Below, in pieces: positions 63,104 to 64,000 of a stretch of 64,000 nt of DNA. The stretch spans positions 1 to 64,000 of the forward strand of contig NZ_VDMA02000010.1 in the NCBI RefSeq assembly GCF_006334915.2, given 5' to 3'. The notes under the pieces were generated by a model. That model was not told the DNA's origin, ran no database searches, and saw only the letters and a list, made by a program, of their open reading frames with translations. Source of the DNA: Microbispora catharanthi. GTDB taxonomy: Bacteria > Actinomycetota > Actinomycetes > Streptosporangiales > Streptosporangiaceae. Position 1 is the first letter of the stretch, and every line of letters starts with the position of its first letter. The position numbers were made by a program, and so were the translations under genes.

Positions 63104-64000
63104 TCAAGGGCAGCCGGCTGATCGAGGACGCCGCCCCACGGGTCTTCTGGACCGACCGGCCCGGGGCTCCCGGCCCGTACGAGCCCCTGCACGGCCGCAC
63201 CACGGCGGACCTGCTGGTGGTCGGCGGCGGCTTCACCGGCCTGTGGGCCGCTGTGCTGGCCAAGGAGGAGAACCCCGCCTGCGACGTCGTCCTCCTGGAG
63301 GCGCGCTCGATCGCGTACGGCGCGAGCGGCCGCAACGGCGGGTTCGTCTCCGACTCGCTGACCCACGGGCTGGGGCAGGGAGCGAGGTTGTGGCCGTCGG
63401 AGAACGCGGCCCTGCTCGCGCTCGGGCGGGCGAACCTCGCGGCCATCGCCCGCTTCGTCGACGACCACGGCATCGACGCCGACCTCCGCCTGGTCGGCAA
63501 GACCACGGTCGCGGTGGCGCCTCATCAGGTGGAGGAGCTGAGGCGGGCCGAGAAGCTGCACCGCGAGCACGGCGAGGACGCGGTGTTCCTCGGCCGCGAC
63601 GAGATGCGCGCGGACGTCGAATCGCCCACCTATCTCGCGGGGCTGCGCCTGCGCGGCACCGGCGGCGTTCTCGACCCCGCCGCGCTCGCGTGGGGCCTGG
63701 CCCGCGTCGCGGCGCGGCTCGGGGTGCGCATCCACGAGGGCACCGAGGTCACCGGGCTGACCCGGACCCGGACCGGCGTGGAGGCCGGGACGAGAGGCCA
63801 TGCCGTGGTGAACGGCGCGGTGAGCGCCGGGCAGGTGCTGCTGGCCACCAACGCCTTCCCCTCGCCCCTGCGCAGGCTGGGCCTGTTCGTGCTGCCGATC
63901 TGGGACTACGTGCTCGTCACCGAGCCGCTGTCGCCCGAGCAGCGGGCGTCGCTCCGGTGGCCGGAGGGCCAGGGCCTGACCGACGCGGGCAACCGGTTCC
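63100..64000 (+). CDS. FAD-dependent amine oxidoreductase (DAO family), 3' truncated by window
   Basis: About 300 codons are visible before the window ends. The FAD-binding loop is VVGGGFTGLWAAVLAKE, and EARSIAYGASGRNGGF is typical of PuuB-like gamma-glutamylputrescine oxidases and related DAO proteins. LLATNAFPSPLRRL occurs later. It starts at ATG 63100, overlapping the glycosyltransferase stop. With an amine importer nearby, amine oxidation is a fair inference. Confidence 0.9.
   Translation, partial: MIKGSRLIEDAAPRVFWTDRPGAPGPYEPLHGRTTADLLVVGGGFTGLWAAVLAKEENPACDVVLLEARSIAYGASGRNGGFVSDSLTHGLGQGARLWPSENAALLALGRANLAAIARFVDDHGIDADLRLVGKTTVAVAPHQVEELRRAEKLHREHGEDAVFLGRDEMRADVESPTYLAGLRLRGTGGVLDPAALAWGLARVAARLGVRIHEGTEVTGLTRTRTGVEAGTRGHAVVNGAVSAGQVLLATNAFPSPLRRLGLFVLPIWDYVLVTEPLSPEQRASLRWPEGQGLTDAGNRF

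Overview
The window is very GC-rich chromosomal DNA from an actinomycete. Likely Streptosporangiales (a Microbispora, Streptosporangium or Nonomuraea relative) is an inference from gene content: non-mevalonate isoprenoid genes, secreted CBM2 enzymes, many TetR and PucR regulators, a MMPL exporter and LAL-type LuxR regulation. No phage, plasmid, CRISPR array or intact insertion sequence was seen. The only mobile-DNA hint is a small inverted-repeat element near 52.4 kb.

Layout. (1) 1-1.5 kb: the 5S rRNA end of an rrn operon, its terminator, about 600 bp of C-rich non-coding DNA and a SUMF1-domain protein. (2) 1.5-4.9 kb: an Lrp/AsnC regulator divergent from phenylalanine 4-hydroxylase, a secreted phosphodiester glycosidase and a tiny hypothetical. 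(3) 4.9-22.4 kb: nitrogen and carbon catabolism. It holds a PucR regulator with a P1-family aminopeptidase, a class III aminotransferase overlapping methylmalonate-semialdehyde dehydrogenase, GabT divergent from a second PucR regulator, and a benzaldehyde/semialdehyde-type dehydrogenase. A TetR/DHA2-exporter pair and several small membrane or hypothetical genes lie between. (4) 22.4-30.6 kb: an S41 protease facing a two-component system, a TetR-controlled aldo/keto reductase, PPK2 and two tandem secreted trypsin-like proteases. (5) 30.9-37.4 kb: dxr, an AA10 lytic polysaccharide monooxygenase, ispG, a secreted S33 peptidase and a GNAT protein. This is the usual dxr-rseP-ispG neighbourhood with the site-2 protease replaced by an LPMO. 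(6) 37.5-46.2 kb: a DUF3037/HipA-like kinase pair, a metallo-beta-lactamase-fold protein with arginines in place of metal-binding histidines, a DUF222-HNH protein carrying a coding minisatellite, a giant LuxR regulator and a TetR. (7) 46.2-52.3 kb: an MMPL exporter, a CBM2-alpha/beta-hydrolase fusion and a transmembrane Ser/Thr kinase. (8) 52.3-64 kb: an amidohydrolase divergent from MarR, then a ThuA protein, a SIS sugar isomerase-like protein, a glucosamine-kinase-like phosphotransferase, a four-gene polyamine-type ABC importer, a TetR, a GT1 glycosyltransferase and an FAD amine oxidase running off the end.

How parts work together. In region 8 the same palindrome, TTGAATC-N2-GATTCAA, lies upstream of the kinase/importer pair and of the glycosyltransferase/oxidase pair. 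This suggests one TetR controls uptake, phosphorylation, isomerisation, oxidation and glycosylation of an amine- or amino-sugar-like compound. It is the best candidate here for an undescribed pathway. Two further patterns recur. A -10-like hexamer (usually TAnnnT) lies 6-7 nt before the start codon of nine genes, which fits leaderless mRNAs. Short 12-15 bp tandem repeats span the stop codon of five unrelated genes.
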